From Pseudomonas pharyngis (lineage in GTDB: Bacteria > Pseudomonadota > Gammaproteobacteria > Pseudomonadales > Pseudomonadaceae), in contig NZ_BQID01000026.1 in assembly GCF_021602345.1 (NCBI RefSeq), forward strand, positions 1-40,165: a DNA stretch of 40,165 nt, in the 5' to 3' direction. Shown here piece after piece: positions 1 through 10,172 of this stretch. The translations under genes and the position numbers were made by a program. The notes beneath the pieces were generated by a model. That model worked only from the letters and a program-made list of their open reading frames with translations. It was not told the DNA's origin and did no database searches. Numbering within the stretch: the stretch's first letter is position 1; the number at the start of each line of letters is the position of its first letter.

Positions 1-80
1 ATCCCGAACTCAGAAGTGAAACGATGCATCGCCGATGGTAGTGTGGGGTTTCCCCATGTGAGAGTAGGTCATCGTCAAGA
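1..80 (+). rRNA. rrf: 5S ribosomal RNA, 3' part
   Basis: The first 80 bases match the 3' two thirds of a gammaproteobacterial 5S rRNA: the CCCGAACTCAGAAGTGAAAC block, the GCCGATGGTAGTGTGGGG arm and the closing GAGAGTAGG segment. The 5' part lies outside the window. A strong terminator follows at once, so this is the last gene of an rRNA operon. The exact 3' end is uncertain by a few bases. Confidence 0.95.
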
Positions 81-90
81 TTAAATTCCG

Positions 91-126
91 AAACCCCAAT
101 TGCGAAAGCAGTTGGGGTTTTGTTTT
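91..126 (+). terminator. Rho-independent terminator of the rRNA operon
   Basis: Bases 91-103 pair with 108-120 to form a 13-bp stem (AAACCCCAA with TTGGGGTTT, one T.G pair, then TGC with GCA) closed by a GAAA tetraloop, followed by a T-rich tail (TGTTTT). It starts about ten bases after the 5S rRNA end. Confidence 0.95.
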
Positions 127-234
127 GCCCGCAGGAAAGTTCGTACGGCATTCTCGGACGCCTTGCGGCTGTCCTCGCCAGCCGACAATGCTAAGGTTCA
201 GTCCTAGCTTTTGTACTTTTCCAAGGAAGCCTTC

Positions 235-3200
235 ATGCCGGACACCCAGTCCCTCAACGCTGCATTCATGGTCGTTCAGAGCAATAGCCTGGATGAACTG
301 CGCAGCCTTGTGATCAGCATCATGCGGCGTTATCCACTGGCTCCCTTGGAGAACGAAATTGCACTCGTACAGAGCAACGGCATCGCTCAATGGCTCAAGC
401 TGGCACTGGCTGAGGATCCTGAAGCAGACGACTTAGGCGGCTGTGGTATCGCCGCCGCAATTGATGTGCAACTGCCGGGCAGTTTCATGTGGCAGCTTTA
501 CCGGATGGTGCTGGGCCGAGAGGAAATTCCGGCAAAGTCGCTGCTCGACAAGGCACCGTTGACCTGGCGTCTGATGCGCCTGTTGCCACAGGTCATCAAC
601 CGGCCGCATTTCGAACCGCTGCAACGCTTTCTCACCCATGACACCGATCTGCGCAAGCGTTACCAGTTGTCCGAACGCTTGGCTGACCTCTTCGACCAAT
701 ATCAGGTTTACCGCGCTGATTGGCTTGAGGACTGGGCAGAGGGGCATCATCAGCTTCGCAATGTAAGAGGTGAAACGAAGCCGCTCCCAGCGTCCAGTTG
801 CTGGCAGGCAGAGTTGTGGCGCGCCCTGCTGGACGATGTGGGCGAGCAAGGCATGGCCCAAAGTCGGGCAGGCGTGCACCAGCGATTCATGGAGCGCATC
901 AACAGTCTTGAAAGCGCACCGTCCGGACTTCCCCAGCGAGTGATCGTTTTTGGAATTTCCTCGTTGCCCGCACAAGTACTGGAAGCGTTGGCCGGGCTTT
1001 CCCGTTTCAGCCAGGTTTTGTTGTGCGTCCATAACCCCTGTCGTTATCACTGGGCCGATATCGTTGCCGACAAGGATCTACTACGTCATCAGTACAAGCG
1101 ACAAGCCCGCAAAAACGGCATGCCTGTGGTGCTGGACTCGGAATCACTCCACCAACATGCTCACCCGCTCCTCGCTGCATGGGGTAAGCAAGGTCGTGAT
1201 TACATCAACCTTCTCGACAGCTACGACGAGCCTGACAGCTATCGCGCAGCATTTCGTAACGGGCGTATCGATCTGTTCAGCGAAACACAGCCGGAGAACA
1301 TGCTCAATCAGTTACAGGACGATATTCTGGAACTGCGGCCACTCAGCGAGACTCGAGCGCGCTGGCCGGCAGTCGATCTGACTCAAGACGATTCGATCCG
1401 CTTTCATATTGCCCATAGCGCCCAGCGCGAAGTGGAGATTCTTCACGACCAGCTCTTGGCCCGTTTCAGCGCGAACCCGCAATTACGCCCTCGCGATGTG
1501 ATCGTGATGGTGCCTGACATCGATAGTTATGCGCCGCATATCCGCGCCGTCTTTGGTCAGCTGGATCGTCATGACCCACGCTTCATTCCCTTCACCATGG
1601 CCGATCAGGGGCAACGCGGACGAGATCCATTGCTGATCGCGGTCGAGCATCTGCTCAAGCTGCCGGATAGCCGTTTTCCCGTCAGTGAGATCCTCGACTT
1701 GCTCGACGTTCCTGCGTTACGCGCCAGGTTTGGTGTGCAGGAGCGAGACTTGCCGACCCTGCATCGCTGGATCGAGGGGGCCGGGGTGCGTTGGGGCATC
1801 GATGCCGGGCAACGTGCCGAGCTGGGATTGCCCGACGAGTTGGAGCAAAACAGTTGGCGCTTTGGCTTGCGCCGGATGCTGCTCGGTTATGCCGTCGGCA
1901 GTTCCGGCGCCTGTGGGGATATCGAGCCGTACGACGAAATCGGTGGTCTCGATGCCGCGCTGATCGGCCCGTTGGTAGCATTGCTGGATGCACTGGAACT
2001 CTCGTATCAGCAACTGATGAGGCCTGCACAGCCACAGGAGTGGGGGTATCGGCTTCAGGCGTTGATGCAGCTTTTTTTCAAACCCGAAGACGAGCATGAC
2101 GACTACCTGCTGGCTCAACTCGAGGAGTTGCGCGAAACCTGGCTTGAAACCTGTGAAGCCGTCGGTCTGCTGGACGAGCTGCCACTGACCGTCGTCCGTG
2201 AGGCCTGGCTGGCAGGGCTGGATCAGGGGCGTCTGTCGCAGCGCTTTCTGGCCGGAGCCGTTAACTTTTGCACGCTGATGCCGATGCGCGCGATTCCGTT
2301 CAGACTGGTTTGTCTGTTGGGCATGAACGATGGCGATTATCCACGCGCTCAACCACCGTTGGACTTCGATCTCATGGGCAGCGACTACCGGCCGGGAGAC
2401 CGTTCCCGTCGTGAGGATGATCGTTATCTTCTGCTAGAGGCACTCTTGTCCGCTCGTCATCAGCTCTACATCAGTTGGGTCGGTCGCAGCATTCGCGACA
2501 ACAGTGATCGGCCAGCCTCTGTGTTGATCGGCCAGTTGCGCGATCATCTCGCCAATGGATGGCGATCGGCTGACGACAACGAGGATCTCCTGATTGCCAT
2601 GACCCAGGAGCATCCGTTGCAGCCATTCAGTTCGCGCTACTTCCACGACGAAGACAAATTGTTCAGCTACGCCAGCGAATGGCAGGTGCTGCATCAACGT
2701 CACGAACGGAACGACGTCGCAACAATGCTTGACCCGCATGTCCAGGAGGAGCCGTTGAGCCTGGAGCTGTTGCAGGACTTCCTGCGCAATCCGGTCCGAC
2801 ACTTTTTCACTCAGCGCCTCAAAGTTTACTTCGAAGCGGCGCAGGTACCTCAGGCTGACGAGGAACCCTTTGTGCTGGATGCGTTGCAGCGATACATGCT
2901 CAGCGACAGCTTGCTCGGGGCCGCCTTGAGACACCCGGACAATGTTGGTCAGGCACTCGAGTCTCAGGCCCGTCGCCTGCAAAACAGCGGACTGTTGCCC
3001 ATAGCCGGATTCGGTGAGTGCCTTCAGCGAGAGTTGATCGAACCTTTGCCAGACTTGTTGCAACGCTATCAACAGCTGTTGGCGTTATGGCCAATGCCAT
3101 TGACCAACGCGCTACCGGTCAATTTTGAATGGCAGGAACTGCGTCTGGAGGGATGGCTGGGCAGTTTGCACCGGCGCGCCGATGGCGGCGTGCTGTCGGT

Positions 3201-3687
3201 CACGACGATCCCCAACAGCATAGGCTCGATCAAGAGCCGCAAATGGCATCGCATGACCAAATCATGGGTCAGTCACCTTGTCGCGTGTGCCAGTGGGCTT
3301 TCCCTGACGACCGCACTGGTGGCCAGTGATGACACGCTCCTTCTTGATCCTCTGGAACCAACCCGAGCGGGGCGAATTCTTGAGGATCTGCTGCTCGCCT
3401 GGCAGACGGGCATGCGCCAGCCGCTGCCGGTCGCGGTGAAAACGGCTTTTGCGTGGCTGGCACAGACCGATCCGGTCAAGGCTGAAGCGGCTGCCCGTAA
3501 AGCCTATGAAGGGGATGGTCAGACCAGCGAAGGTGAACGTCGCGAAAGCCCGGCTCTGGCCCGACAGTTCCCCGACTACGATGCACTGCAGGCGGATGAA
3601 ACCTTCTCCGGTTGGTGTGATGCGCTTTATCGCCCGCTGCTCGAGGCACCTTGGCGCTCATGGACCCTCGAGGAGGCAGGCGCATGA
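235..3687 (+). CDS. recC: RecBCD enzyme subunit RecC
   Basis: This 1150-residue protein is RecC, the subunit of the RecBCD helicase-nuclease that scans for Chi sites and holds the complex together during double-strand break repair. The length fits the Pseudomonas family. The N-terminal region has the typical RecC opening (NSLDELRSLVI, then ENEIALVQSNGIAQWLK), with inactive helicase-like folds and no Walker A motif. I chose the ATG at 235 because AAGGAAG (223-229) lies 5 bases upstream. An in-frame TTG at 211 has no such support. The stop overlaps the recB start in an ATGA, so the two are translationally coupled. Gene order recC-recB-recD is the usual Pseudomonas arrangement. Confidence 0.96.
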   Translation: MPDTQSLNAAFMVVQSNSLDELRSLVISIMRRYPLAPLENEIALVQSNGIAQWLKLALAEDPEADDLGGCGIAAAIDVQLPGSFMWQLYRMVLGREEIPAKSLLDKAPLTWRLMRLLPQVINRPHFEPLQRFLTHDTDLRKRYQLSERLADLFDQYQVYRADWLEDWAEGHHQLRNVRGETKPLPASSCWQAELWRALLDDVGEQGMAQSRAGVHQRFMERINSLESAPSGLPQRVIVFGISSLPAQVLEALAGLSRFSQVLLCVHNPCRYHWADIVADKDLLRHQYKRQARKNGMPVVLDSESLHQHAHPLLAAWGKQGRDYINLLDSYDEPDSYRAAFRNGRIDLFSETQPENMLNQLQDDILELRPLSETRARWPAVDLTQDDSIRFHIAHSAQREVEILHDQLLARFSANPQLRPRDVIVMVPDIDSYAPHIRAVFGQLDRHDPRFIPFTMADQGQRGRDPLLIAVEHLLKLPDSRFPVSEILDLLDVPALRARFGVQERDLPTLHRWIEGAGVRWGIDAGQRAELGLPDELEQNSWRFGLRRMLLGYAVGSSGACGDIEPYDEIGGLDAALIGPLVALLDALELSYQQLMRPAQPQEWGYRLQALMQLFFKPEDEHDDYLLAQLEELRETWLETCEAVGLLDELPLTVVREAWLAGLDQGRLSQRFLAGAVNFCTLMPMRAIPFRLVCLLGMNDGDYPRAQPPLDFDLMGSDYRPGDRSRREDDRYLLLEALLSARHQLYISWVGRSIRDNSDRPASVLIGQLRDHLANGWRSADDNEDLLIAMTQEHPLQPFSSRYFHDEDKLFSYASEWQVLHQRHERNDVATMLDPHVQEEPLSLELLQDFLRNPVRHFFTQRLKVYFEAAQVPQADEEPFVLDALQRYMLSDSLLGAALRHPDNVGQALESQARRLQNSGLLPIAGFGECLQRELIEPLPDLLQRYQQLLALWPMPLTNALPVNFEWQELRLEGWLGSLHRRADGGVLSVTTIPNSIGSIKSRKWHRMTKSWVSHLVACASGLSLTTALVASDDTLLLDPLEPTRAGRILEDLLLAWQTGMRQPLPVAVKTAFAWLAQTDPVKAEAAARKAYEGDGQTSEGERRESPALARQFPDYDALQADETFSGWCDALYRPLLEAPWRSWTLEEAGA

Positions 3688-6600
3688 GCAATCAACAGCC
3701 GCTCGCGCTGGCATTCCCGTTAAGGGGCAGCCAACTGATCGAAGCCAGCGCGGGCACTGGCAAGACGTTTACCATTTCGGCGTTGTATCTGCGGTTGATC
3801 CTTGGCCACGGAGGCGAGGCGAGTGGTTTCGGTCGAGAGCTGTTGCCCCCGCAGATTCTCGTGGTGACCTTCACCGACGCAGCCACCAAAGAACTGCGCG
3901 AGCGCATACGCACGCGTCTGGCCGAGGCCGCCCGTTTCTTTCGTGACGAGACGCCTGCCCCTGATGCGCTGATCGATGAACTGCGTGCAGAGTTCGATCC
4001 GCAACAATGGCCCGGCTGCGCCAATCGCCTGGACATCGCTGCGCAATGGATGGACGAGGCCGCGGTCTCGACGATCCACAGTTGGTGTCAGCGAATGCTG
4101 CGCGAGCATGCGTTCGACAGCGGCAGTCTGTTTACCCAGACCCTGGAAACCGATCACAGCGACCTGCTCGGCGAAGTGTTGCGCGATTATTGGCGGCTGT
4201 TCTGCTACCCGATGCAGGGCGACGCCTTGAGCTGGGTCCGCAGTCACTGGGGAGGGCCGGCGGCCCTGTTGCCGCGTGTACGGGGGCTGTTTGGCACCGA
4301 GCGCGAAGGGAACTCAGACCAGACGCCATCCGAACTGATCGAAGAATGCCAGCAGGAACGCCGTGCGGCATTGGTGGAGTTGAAGGGACCATGGCGGCAG
4401 TGGTCCGATGAGTTGCTCGCTATCTGCCATCAGGGTGTCGCCAACAAAACGGTGGATGGGCGCAAGATGCAGGCCCGCTATTTCGAACCCTGGTTTGAAA
4501 AGCTCAAGGCCTGGGCTGAGGACGAGACGCTCGAACAATTGGATATCGGCACCGGGTTCGCCCGGCTCACACCGGAGGGCATGGCTGAAGCCTGGAAGGG
4601 CGAGCCGCCGAGTCACCCGGGCCTGGATGCCATGCCTGTGCTCAAGTCGAGTCTCGACAATTTGCCGACGCCCGATGCGGCGGTGCTGCAGCATGCTGCC
4701 AAATGGGTCGGTGCTCGCTTTGAAGATGAGAAGCGCCGTCGAGCCGAAATGGGTTTCGACGACATGCTGCTGCGTCTGGATGCGGCCTTGCAGTCCGACG
4801 GCGGGGAGCGTCTCGCCACGCTTATTCGCGAGCAGTTCCCCGTAGCTTTGATCGATGAATTCCAAGACACGGATCCGGTGCAGTACCGGATTTTCGAAAG
4901 CATCTATCGCATTGAAGAGAATAACCCCGAGACCGGGCTGTTCCTGATTGGCGACCCCAAGCAGGCGATCTATGCCTTCCGTGGCGCGGATATCTACACC
5001 TACCTGCGAGCCCGCCAGGCCACAACCGGACGCCTGCATACCCTGGGCACGAACTTCCGTTCCAGTCACGGGATGGTCCGTGCGGTCAACCATGTGTTCG
5101 AGCGTGCCGAGGCCCGTGAGCAAGGGCGCGGGGCGTTTCTGTTCCGAGAGAAAAACGGCGATAACCCGGTGCCGTTCCAGCCTGTGGAGGCGCAGGGACG
5201 CAAAGAACATTTGCAGGTAGCCGGGCTGGACGTACCGGCGCTGAACATCTGGCATCTATCTACCGACAAGCCACTGTCCGGGGCAGTTTATCGCCAGCAG
5301 TTGGCGGCAGCCTGCGCCAGTGAGATCACAGCCCTGCTCAATGGCGGGCAGACCGGTCGCGTCGGGTTTGCGCAGGAGGGCAAGGATTGGCGTGGACTGC
5401 GGCCAGCGGACATTGCGATCCTGGTGCGCGACGGTAAAGAGGCGCAGGCGATACGCGGTGAGCTCGCAGCGCGTGGAGTCCGCAGCGTTTATCTGTCGGA
5501 CAAGGACTCGGTCTTTGCCGCACAGGAAGCCCATGACCTGTTGTCGTGGCTCAAGGCGTGCGCCGAGCCGGATGTCGAGCGCTCCCTGAAAGCGGCGCTG
5601 GCGTGCATCACGCTGAATCTGCCACTGGCTGAACTGGAGCGTCTGAATCAGGACGAACTGGTCTGGGAAACCCGGGTCATGCAGTTCCGTGGTTACCGTG
5701 AGCTATGGCGCAAGCAAGGGGTGCTGCCGATGTTGCGGCGCCTGCTGCACGACTTTCAACTGCCGCAGATGCTCATTGCCCGCAGTGATGGTGAGCGGGT
5801 GCTGACCAACCTGTTGCACCTGTCGGAGTTGTTGCAACAGGCCGCGTCGGAACTCGATGGTGAGCAGGCACTGATCCGCCATCTGGCCGAGCATCTGTCG
5901 CTGTCTGGGCAGGCAGGTGAAGAGCAGATCCTGCGTCTTGAAAGCGACGAACAACTGGTCAAGGTCGTGACCATTCACAAATCCAAGGGGCTCGAGTACC
6001 CGTTGGTGTTCCTGCCTTTCATCTGCTCGGCTAAACCGGTAGATGGCAGTCGATTGCCGCTGCACTACCACGATGAATCCGGCAAGGCTCGCATCAGCCT
6101 GAAGCCCGACGCGGAACTGATCGCTGTGGCGGACACCGAACGCCTGGCAGAGGATCTGCGTTTGCTCTACGTCGCGCTGACCCGCGCACAACACGCTTGC
6201 TGGCTTGGGGTGACGGATCTCAAGCGCGGCAACCACAGCAGCTCGGTGCTGCATCTTTCTGCGCTGGGCTATCTGTTGGGCGGCGGCGTAACGTTGAACG
6301 AATCCAGCGGATTGGCCCGCTGGCTGGACGATCTGCAACAGGATTGTTCGGCGCTGAGCGTTGTTGAAATGCCACAAGCCACCAGCGAGGTTTACCAGCC
6401 TCCGCGTAACGAAGCCACTCTGCGTGCCACCCTTTTACCGAGCCGCAGGGCCAGCGAGAACTGGTGGATCGCTTCGTACAGTGCCTTGCGCATCAGTGAC
6501 GTGCTGAGCGTTGGCAACGACGAAGCCCCCGACAGTCCGCAAGCGCAAAAGCTGTTCGACGACGAACGCCTCGATCCTGAAGCACCGCGCGAGATCATCG

Positions 6601-7373
6601 CCGGCGGAGCTGATATTCACCGTTTCCCTCGTGGACCGAATCCGGGAACGTTTCTTCACGGTTTGCTCGAGTGGGCGGGTGAGGAGGGCTTCGCGGTCAC
6701 CCGCGAGTCGCTCGATGATGCGATCGCCCGGCGTTGCAATCGACGGGGCTGGGAGGGCTGGATCACCACCCTCGGCGACTGGTTGCAACACTTGCTCAAA
6801 CTGCCACTGCCTGCGGGCCTCGACCAACCGCCAGTGGTGCTTGAGCAATTGAAGCAATATCGGGTCGAGATGGAGTTCTGGTTCGCCAGCCACAAGGTCG
6901 ACGTGCTCAAGCTCGACGAACAGGTGCGTCAATTCACTCACAACGGTGTGGCCCGGGTCGGCGCCGAAGCGGTGCAGCTCAATGGTATGTTCAAAGGCTT
7001 TATCGACCTGACGTTCGAGCACGAGGGTCGGTACTACGTGGCCGATTACAAATCCAACTGGCTGGGCGTCGATGACGCCGCGTACACCGAACGGGCCATG
7101 GAGCAGTCGATCCTCGACAACCGTTACGACCTGCAATACGTGCTGTACCTGTTGGCACTGCATCGTCAGCTCAAGGCGCGGCTCGCCGATTACGACTACG
7201 ACCGGCATATCGGCGGCGCGTTGTATCTGTTTCTGCGTGGAACTCGGGCGCCTGGTGGTGGCGTTTACTTCGCACGCCCACCACGGGAGCTGATCGAGCG
7301 TCTGGACATCATGTTCCAGGGTAAACCGCAACCCAGGGCCGAGCCCGCGTGGGTGCAGGGAGAATTGCTATGA
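3684..7373 (+). CDS. recB: RecBCD enzyme subunit RecB (helicase-nuclease)
   Basis: RecB is the 3'-5' SF1 helicase and the only nuclease of RecBCD. The 1229-residue protein has Walker A (EASAGTGKT, about residues 20-28), the SF1 motifs GDPKQAIYAFRGAD (about 423) and HKSKGLEYPL (about 765), and the motif-VI segment LLYVALTRAQ (about 827). At the C-terminus is the RecB-family nuclease core: FLHGLLE, then GFIDL (about 1105) and VADYKSN (about 1119), which carry the metal-binding Asp and catalytic Lys. The ATG at 3684 overlaps the recC stop and follows AGGAGG at 3671-3676. The stop overlaps recD in another ATGA. Nothing suggests loss of function. Confidence 0.97.
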   Translation: MSNQQPLALAFPLRGSQLIEASAGTGKTFTISALYLRLILGHGGEASGFGRELLPPQILVVTFTDAATKELRERIRTRLAEAARFFRDETPAPDALIDELRAEFDPQQWPGCANRLDIAAQWMDEAAVSTIHSWCQRMLREHAFDSGSLFTQTLETDHSDLLGEVLRDYWRLFCYPMQGDALSWVRSHWGGPAALLPRVRGLFGTEREGNSDQTPSELIEECQQERRAALVELKGPWRQWSDELLAICHQGVANKTVDGRKMQARYFEPWFEKLKAWAEDETLEQLDIGTGFARLTPEGMAEAWKGEPPSHPGLDAMPVLKSSLDNLPTPDAAVLQHAAKWVGARFEDEKRRRAEMGFDDMLLRLDAALQSDGGERLATLIREQFPVALIDEFQDTDPVQYRIFESIYRIEENNPETGLFLIGDPKQAIYAFRGADIYTYLRARQATTGRLHTLGTNFRSSHGMVRAVNHVFERAEAREQGRGAFLFREKNGDNPVPFQPVEAQGRKEHLQVAGLDVPALNIWHLSTDKPLSGAVYRQQLAAACASEITALLNGGQTGRVGFAQEGKDWRGLRPADIAILVRDGKEAQAIRGELAARGVRSVYLSDKDSVFAAQEAHDLLSWLKACAEPDVERSLKAALACITLNLPLAELERLNQDELVWETRVMQFRGYRELWRKQGVLPMLRRLLHDFQLPQMLIARSDGERVLTNLLHLSELLQQAASELDGEQALIRHLAEHLSLSGQAGEEQILRLESDEQLVKVVTIHKSKGLEYPLVFLPFICSAKPVDGSRLPLHYHDESGKARISLKPDAELIAVADTERLAEDLRLLYVALTRAQHACWLGVTDLKRGNHSSSVLHLSALGYLLGGGVTLNESSGLARWLDDLQQDCSALSVVEMPQATSEVYQPPRNEATLRATLLPSRRASENWWIASYSALRISDVLSVGNDEAPDSPQAQKLFDDERLDPEAPREIIAGGADIHRFPRGPNPGTFLHGLLEWAGEEGFAVTRESLDDAIARRCNRRGWEGWITTLGDWLQHLLKLPLPAGLDQPPVVLEQLKQYRVEMEFWFASHKVDVLKLDEQVRQFTHNGVARVGAEAVQLNGMFKGFIDLTFEHEGRYYVADYKSNWLGVDDAAYTERAMEQSILDNRYDLQYVLYLLALHRQLKARLADYDYDRHIGGALYLFLRGTRAPGGGVYFARPPRELIERLDIMFQGKPQPRAEPAWVQGELL

Positions 7374-9472
7374 ATCGGACGTTCGCCGACCTGCTGCCCA
7401 CGCCGCTGACCGCCGACAGCCTCGCGCAGCTGACACCTCTCACCTGTGCCGATGATCTGCTGCTATTGCTCACCCGCTGGGTCGAGCGCGGATGGCTGCG
7501 GGCACTGGACAAGGCATTCGTGGCTTTTCTTCATGAATTGGCACCCGATGTCGATCCGCTGGTGTTGCTCGCCGCCGCATTGACCAGTCACCAGCTCGGC
7601 CATGGACATGTGTGCCTGGATCTGTTTGAAACCCTCAAGGCGCCGGATTTCGCCCTGTCTTTGCCTCCGGAAGGGGACATGCAACCCGGTGCATTGCTGC
7701 TGCCATCGCAGCTGCTTGAAACACTCGACGGGGCGCACTGGTGCAATGTACTGGCCGGCAGTTCGCTGTTGGCACTGGCCGCCGACGAAGGTGCGTCGGC
7801 TCAGGAGCGCCCGCTGGTGTTGTCCGGCAAACGCTTGTACTTGCGGCGCTATTGGGCCTACGAGCGGCGTATCGACAGCGCACTGCGTCAGCGACTCGCG
7901 GAGCAGGAAGCGACACCACCCGATCTTGCTCGGCGGTTGGACGCACTGTTCGATCCGGCCCAGCGTGCGGATGTCATCGACTGGCAGAAACTCGCCTGCG
8001 CCCTGGCTACTCGGAGTGCCTTCAGCATCATCACGGGCGGCCCGGGCACCGGCAAGACGACGACGGTGGTCCGTTTGCTGGCGTTGCTCCAGGCACCTGC
8101 GGTCGAGGCTCATCAGCCACTGCGCATTCGGCTCGCGGCGCCTACCGGTAAAGCGGCGGCGCGGCTGACCGAGTCCATCAGTCAGCAGGTGCAGTCGCTG
8201 AAGGTCGCTGACAGTGTCCGGGAAAAAATCCCGACCGAGGTGACCACGGTACACCGCCTGCTTGGCAGCCGTCCCGGCACGCGGCACTTTCGCCACCATG
8301 CCGGTAACCGCCTGCCACTGGATGTACTGGTGGTCGATGAAGCATCCATGATCGACCTGGAAATGATGGCCAATCTGCTTGATGCCTTGCCGCCTCATGC
8401 TCGACTGGTGTTGCTGGGCGACAAGGATCAACTGGCCTCGGTGGAGGCTGGCGCGGTGCTGGGCGATTTGTGCCGTGATGCCGAAGCGGGTTGGTACAGT
8501 CCGCAGACTCGCCAGTGGCTGGAAGCGGTGAGCGGCGAATCCCTGCAAGACAGCGGTTTGCAAGAAGGCAGTGACAGCTCGCACCCGCTGGCCCAGCAAG
8601 TGGTGATGTTGCGTCACTCACGGCGTTTCGGCGAGGGCAGCGGCATCGGTCAACTGGCGCGACGGGTGAATAAGCAACTCTCGGACGAGGCTCGCCAGTT
8701 GCTGGATGCCAAAACCCATGGCGATGTGTTTTCGTTGCCACTTCAGAACGAGCACGACCGGAAACTTGAGCACCTGGTGCTCGATGGACACGGCGAAGGC
8801 CCCCACGGTTATCGACACTATCTGAGCATTTTGCGCGATCGACGTCCGGTGAGCGGAACGCCGCTCGAGAACCCGGGTTGGGTCGATTGGGCGCGTGACG
8901 TCCTGCGGGCCTTCGATACCTTCCAGTTGTTGTGCGCAGTGCGCAAAGGGCCGTGGGGTGTTGAGGGGCTTAATCAGCGCATCACCGATGCATTGCTCAA
9001 GGCGCGGCTGATCGAGAGCGACCAGCAATGGTACGAAGGCCGGCCGGTGTTGATGACTCGAAACGACTATGGCCTCGGGCTGATGAACGGTGACATCGGT
9101 ATCGCCCTGAAACTCCCCGAGCGCGATGGCCCGGATGCCGGTAAGTCGGTGTTGCGAGTGGCGTTCCCGCGTAACGACGGGCGCGGTGGGGTGCGTTTCG
9201 TGTTGCCGAGCCGGCTCAATGATGTCGAGACCGTGTACGCCATGACCGTGCACAAGTCACAGGGCTCGGAGTTTGCCCATACCGCGCTGATCCTGCCGGA
9301 CGCCCTGAACCCCGTGTTGACCAAGGAACTGATATACACCGGAATTACTCGGGCCAAGGACTGGTTCACCTTGATCGAACCCCGCAATGGCGTATTTGAA
9401 GAGGCAGTACAACGCAAGGTGAAGCGCTTGAGCGGACTGATGCTGGAACTGGAAGAAGGAAGGGCGCCTTGA
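7370..9472 (+). CDS. recD: RecBCD enzyme subunit RecD
   Basis: RecD is the 5'-3' helicase of RecBCD. The 700-residue protein has a Walker A motif (TGGPGTGKTTT, about residues 223-230), a DEAS Walker B (VVDEASMID, about 321) and the late SF1 motif TVHKSQGSEF (about 625). It is longer than E. coli RecD (about 608 residues), mostly in the stretch after the DEAS box; this is common in pseudomonads. The ATG at 7370 overlaps the recB stop (ATGA), which argues against the in-frame GTG at 7349. No clear rho-independent terminator is visible before the yfiR promoter. Confidence 0.96.
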   Translation: MNRTFADLLPTPLTADSLAQLTPLTCADDLLLLLTRWVERGWLRALDKAFVAFLHELAPDVDPLVLLAAALTSHQLGHGHVCLDLFETLKAPDFALSLPPEGDMQPGALLLPSQLLETLDGAHWCNVLAGSSLLALAADEGASAQERPLVLSGKRLYLRRYWAYERRIDSALRQRLAEQEATPPDLARRLDALFDPAQRADVIDWQKLACALATRSAFSIITGGPGTGKTTTVVRLLALLQAPAVEAHQPLRIRLAAPTGKAAARLTESISQQVQSLKVADSVREKIPTEVTTVHRLLGSRPGTRHFRHHAGNRLPLDVLVVDEASMIDLEMMANLLDALPPHARLVLLGDKDQLASVEAGAVLGDLCRDAEAGWYSPQTRQWLEAVSGESLQDSGLQEGSDSSHPLAQQVVMLRHSRRFGEGSGIGQLARRVNKQLSDEARQLLDAKTHGDVFSLPLQNEHDRKLEHLVLDGHGEGPHGYRHYLSILRDRRPVSGTPLENPGWVDWARDVLRAFDTFQLLCAVRKGPWGVEGLNQRITDALLKARLIESDQQWYEGRPVLMTRNDYGLGLMNGDIGIALKLPERDGPDAGKSVLRVAFPRNDGRGGVRFVLPSRLNDVETVYAMTVHKSQGSEFAHTALILPDALNPVLTKELIYTGITRAKDWFTLIEPRNGVFEEAVQRKVKRLSGLMLELEEGRAP

Positions 9473-9502
9473 GGATGAAGGTGCCTGGATGACTGACGAT
9501 TA

Positions 9503-9531
9503 TTGACCGACCGGTCAGAGGTCGCTGTATC
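9503..9531 (+). promoter_or_regulatory. Putative yfiR promoter with palindromic operator
   Basis: A perfect 6-2-6 inverted repeat, TGACCG-AC-CGGTCA (9504-9517), overlaps a possible -35 (TTGACC, 9503-9508). A weak -10 (TGTATC, 9526-9531) follows after 17 bases. The arrangement is what a repressor-controlled promoter for yfiRNB would look like, and the ACCGACCGGT core resembles sites of TetR-type regulators. Both the promoter and the regulator class are inferred. Confidence 0.45.
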
Positions 9532-9596
9532 GCTGGTGTTCCAGCGCTGTGCTATCGTTGCGGCATCATTTCGTAACGATCCAAGAGAATCCCTGC

Positions 9597-10172
9597 ATGA
9601 AGGTGGCTGTCTGGGCGACAGAGCGCGTAGTTGTCTGCAAGCCGGCATTGCTTGCCGTTGCACTCTGTTTGCTCACGGGTGTGGCCGCTGCCCAGACTCC
9701 AGCCCCTGCGGGGATGGCCGAACAGCGGGCCAAATCCGTCACTCAGGTTGTCCTCGGTATCCTCAGTTATGCGCGCTGGCCGGTAGAGCCGGCGCAGTTG
9801 CGCCTGTGCATCGTCGGCCCGACCGAATACACCGATGACCTGGTCAAGGGCACGACCCAGGCCACGGGTCGTCCGGTCATCGTGCGCCGGCTGTTGGCCG
9901 ACAATCCGGCCATCGTCAGCGAGTGCGACGCGGTCTATATCGGCAAACTCACCACAGACGAACGCAGCCGGCTGTTCGCGTCCCTGATCGGCCATCCGGT
10001 GCTGAGCATCAGCGAAGGCGGCGATCAATGCACGGTCGGCAGTCTGTTCTGCCTGCGGGTCGGTGATGAACAAGTGTCGTTCGAGGTCAATCTCGACTCC
10101 GTCGCTCGCAGCGGTGTGCGCATTCACCCCAGCGTGCTGCAGTTGTCGCGCCGCAAACCGGCGGTGCCATGA
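9597..10172 (+). CDS. yfiR: YfiR, periplasmic repressor of the diguanylate cyclase YfiN
   Basis: YfiR binds the periplasmic domain of YfiN and keeps c-di-GMP synthesis off; redox stress or YfiB relieves this. The 191-residue protein has an N-terminal signal peptide (hydrophobic stretch about 17-31, cleavage near AAA-QTP). Four cysteines lie at 71, 110, 145 and 152, the positions of the two disulfide-forming pairs described in P. aeruginosa YfiR. The ATG at 9597 follows AAGAGA (9583-9588) by 8 bases. An upstream in-frame ATG at 9549 lacks support and would bury the signal peptide. The stop overlaps yfiN by ATGA. Confidence 0.93.
   Translation: MKVAVWATERVVVCKPALLAVALCLLTGVAAAQTPAPAGMAEQRAKSVTQVVLGILSYARWPVEPAQLRLCIVGPTEYTDDLVKGTTQATGRPVIVRRLLADNPAIVSECDAVYIGKLTTDERSRLFASLIGHPVLSISEGGDQCTVGSLFCLRVGDEQVSFEVNLDSVARSGVRIHPSVLQLSRRKPAVP

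Noticed and set aside
211-234. TTG start for recC at 211
   Set aside because: The ATG at 235 has AAGGAAG at good spacing; the extension has no conserved residues.
10-390. Minus-strand frame over the 5S rRNA and terminator
   Set aside because: It covers an rRNA gene, a terminator and the start of recC, so it is not coding.
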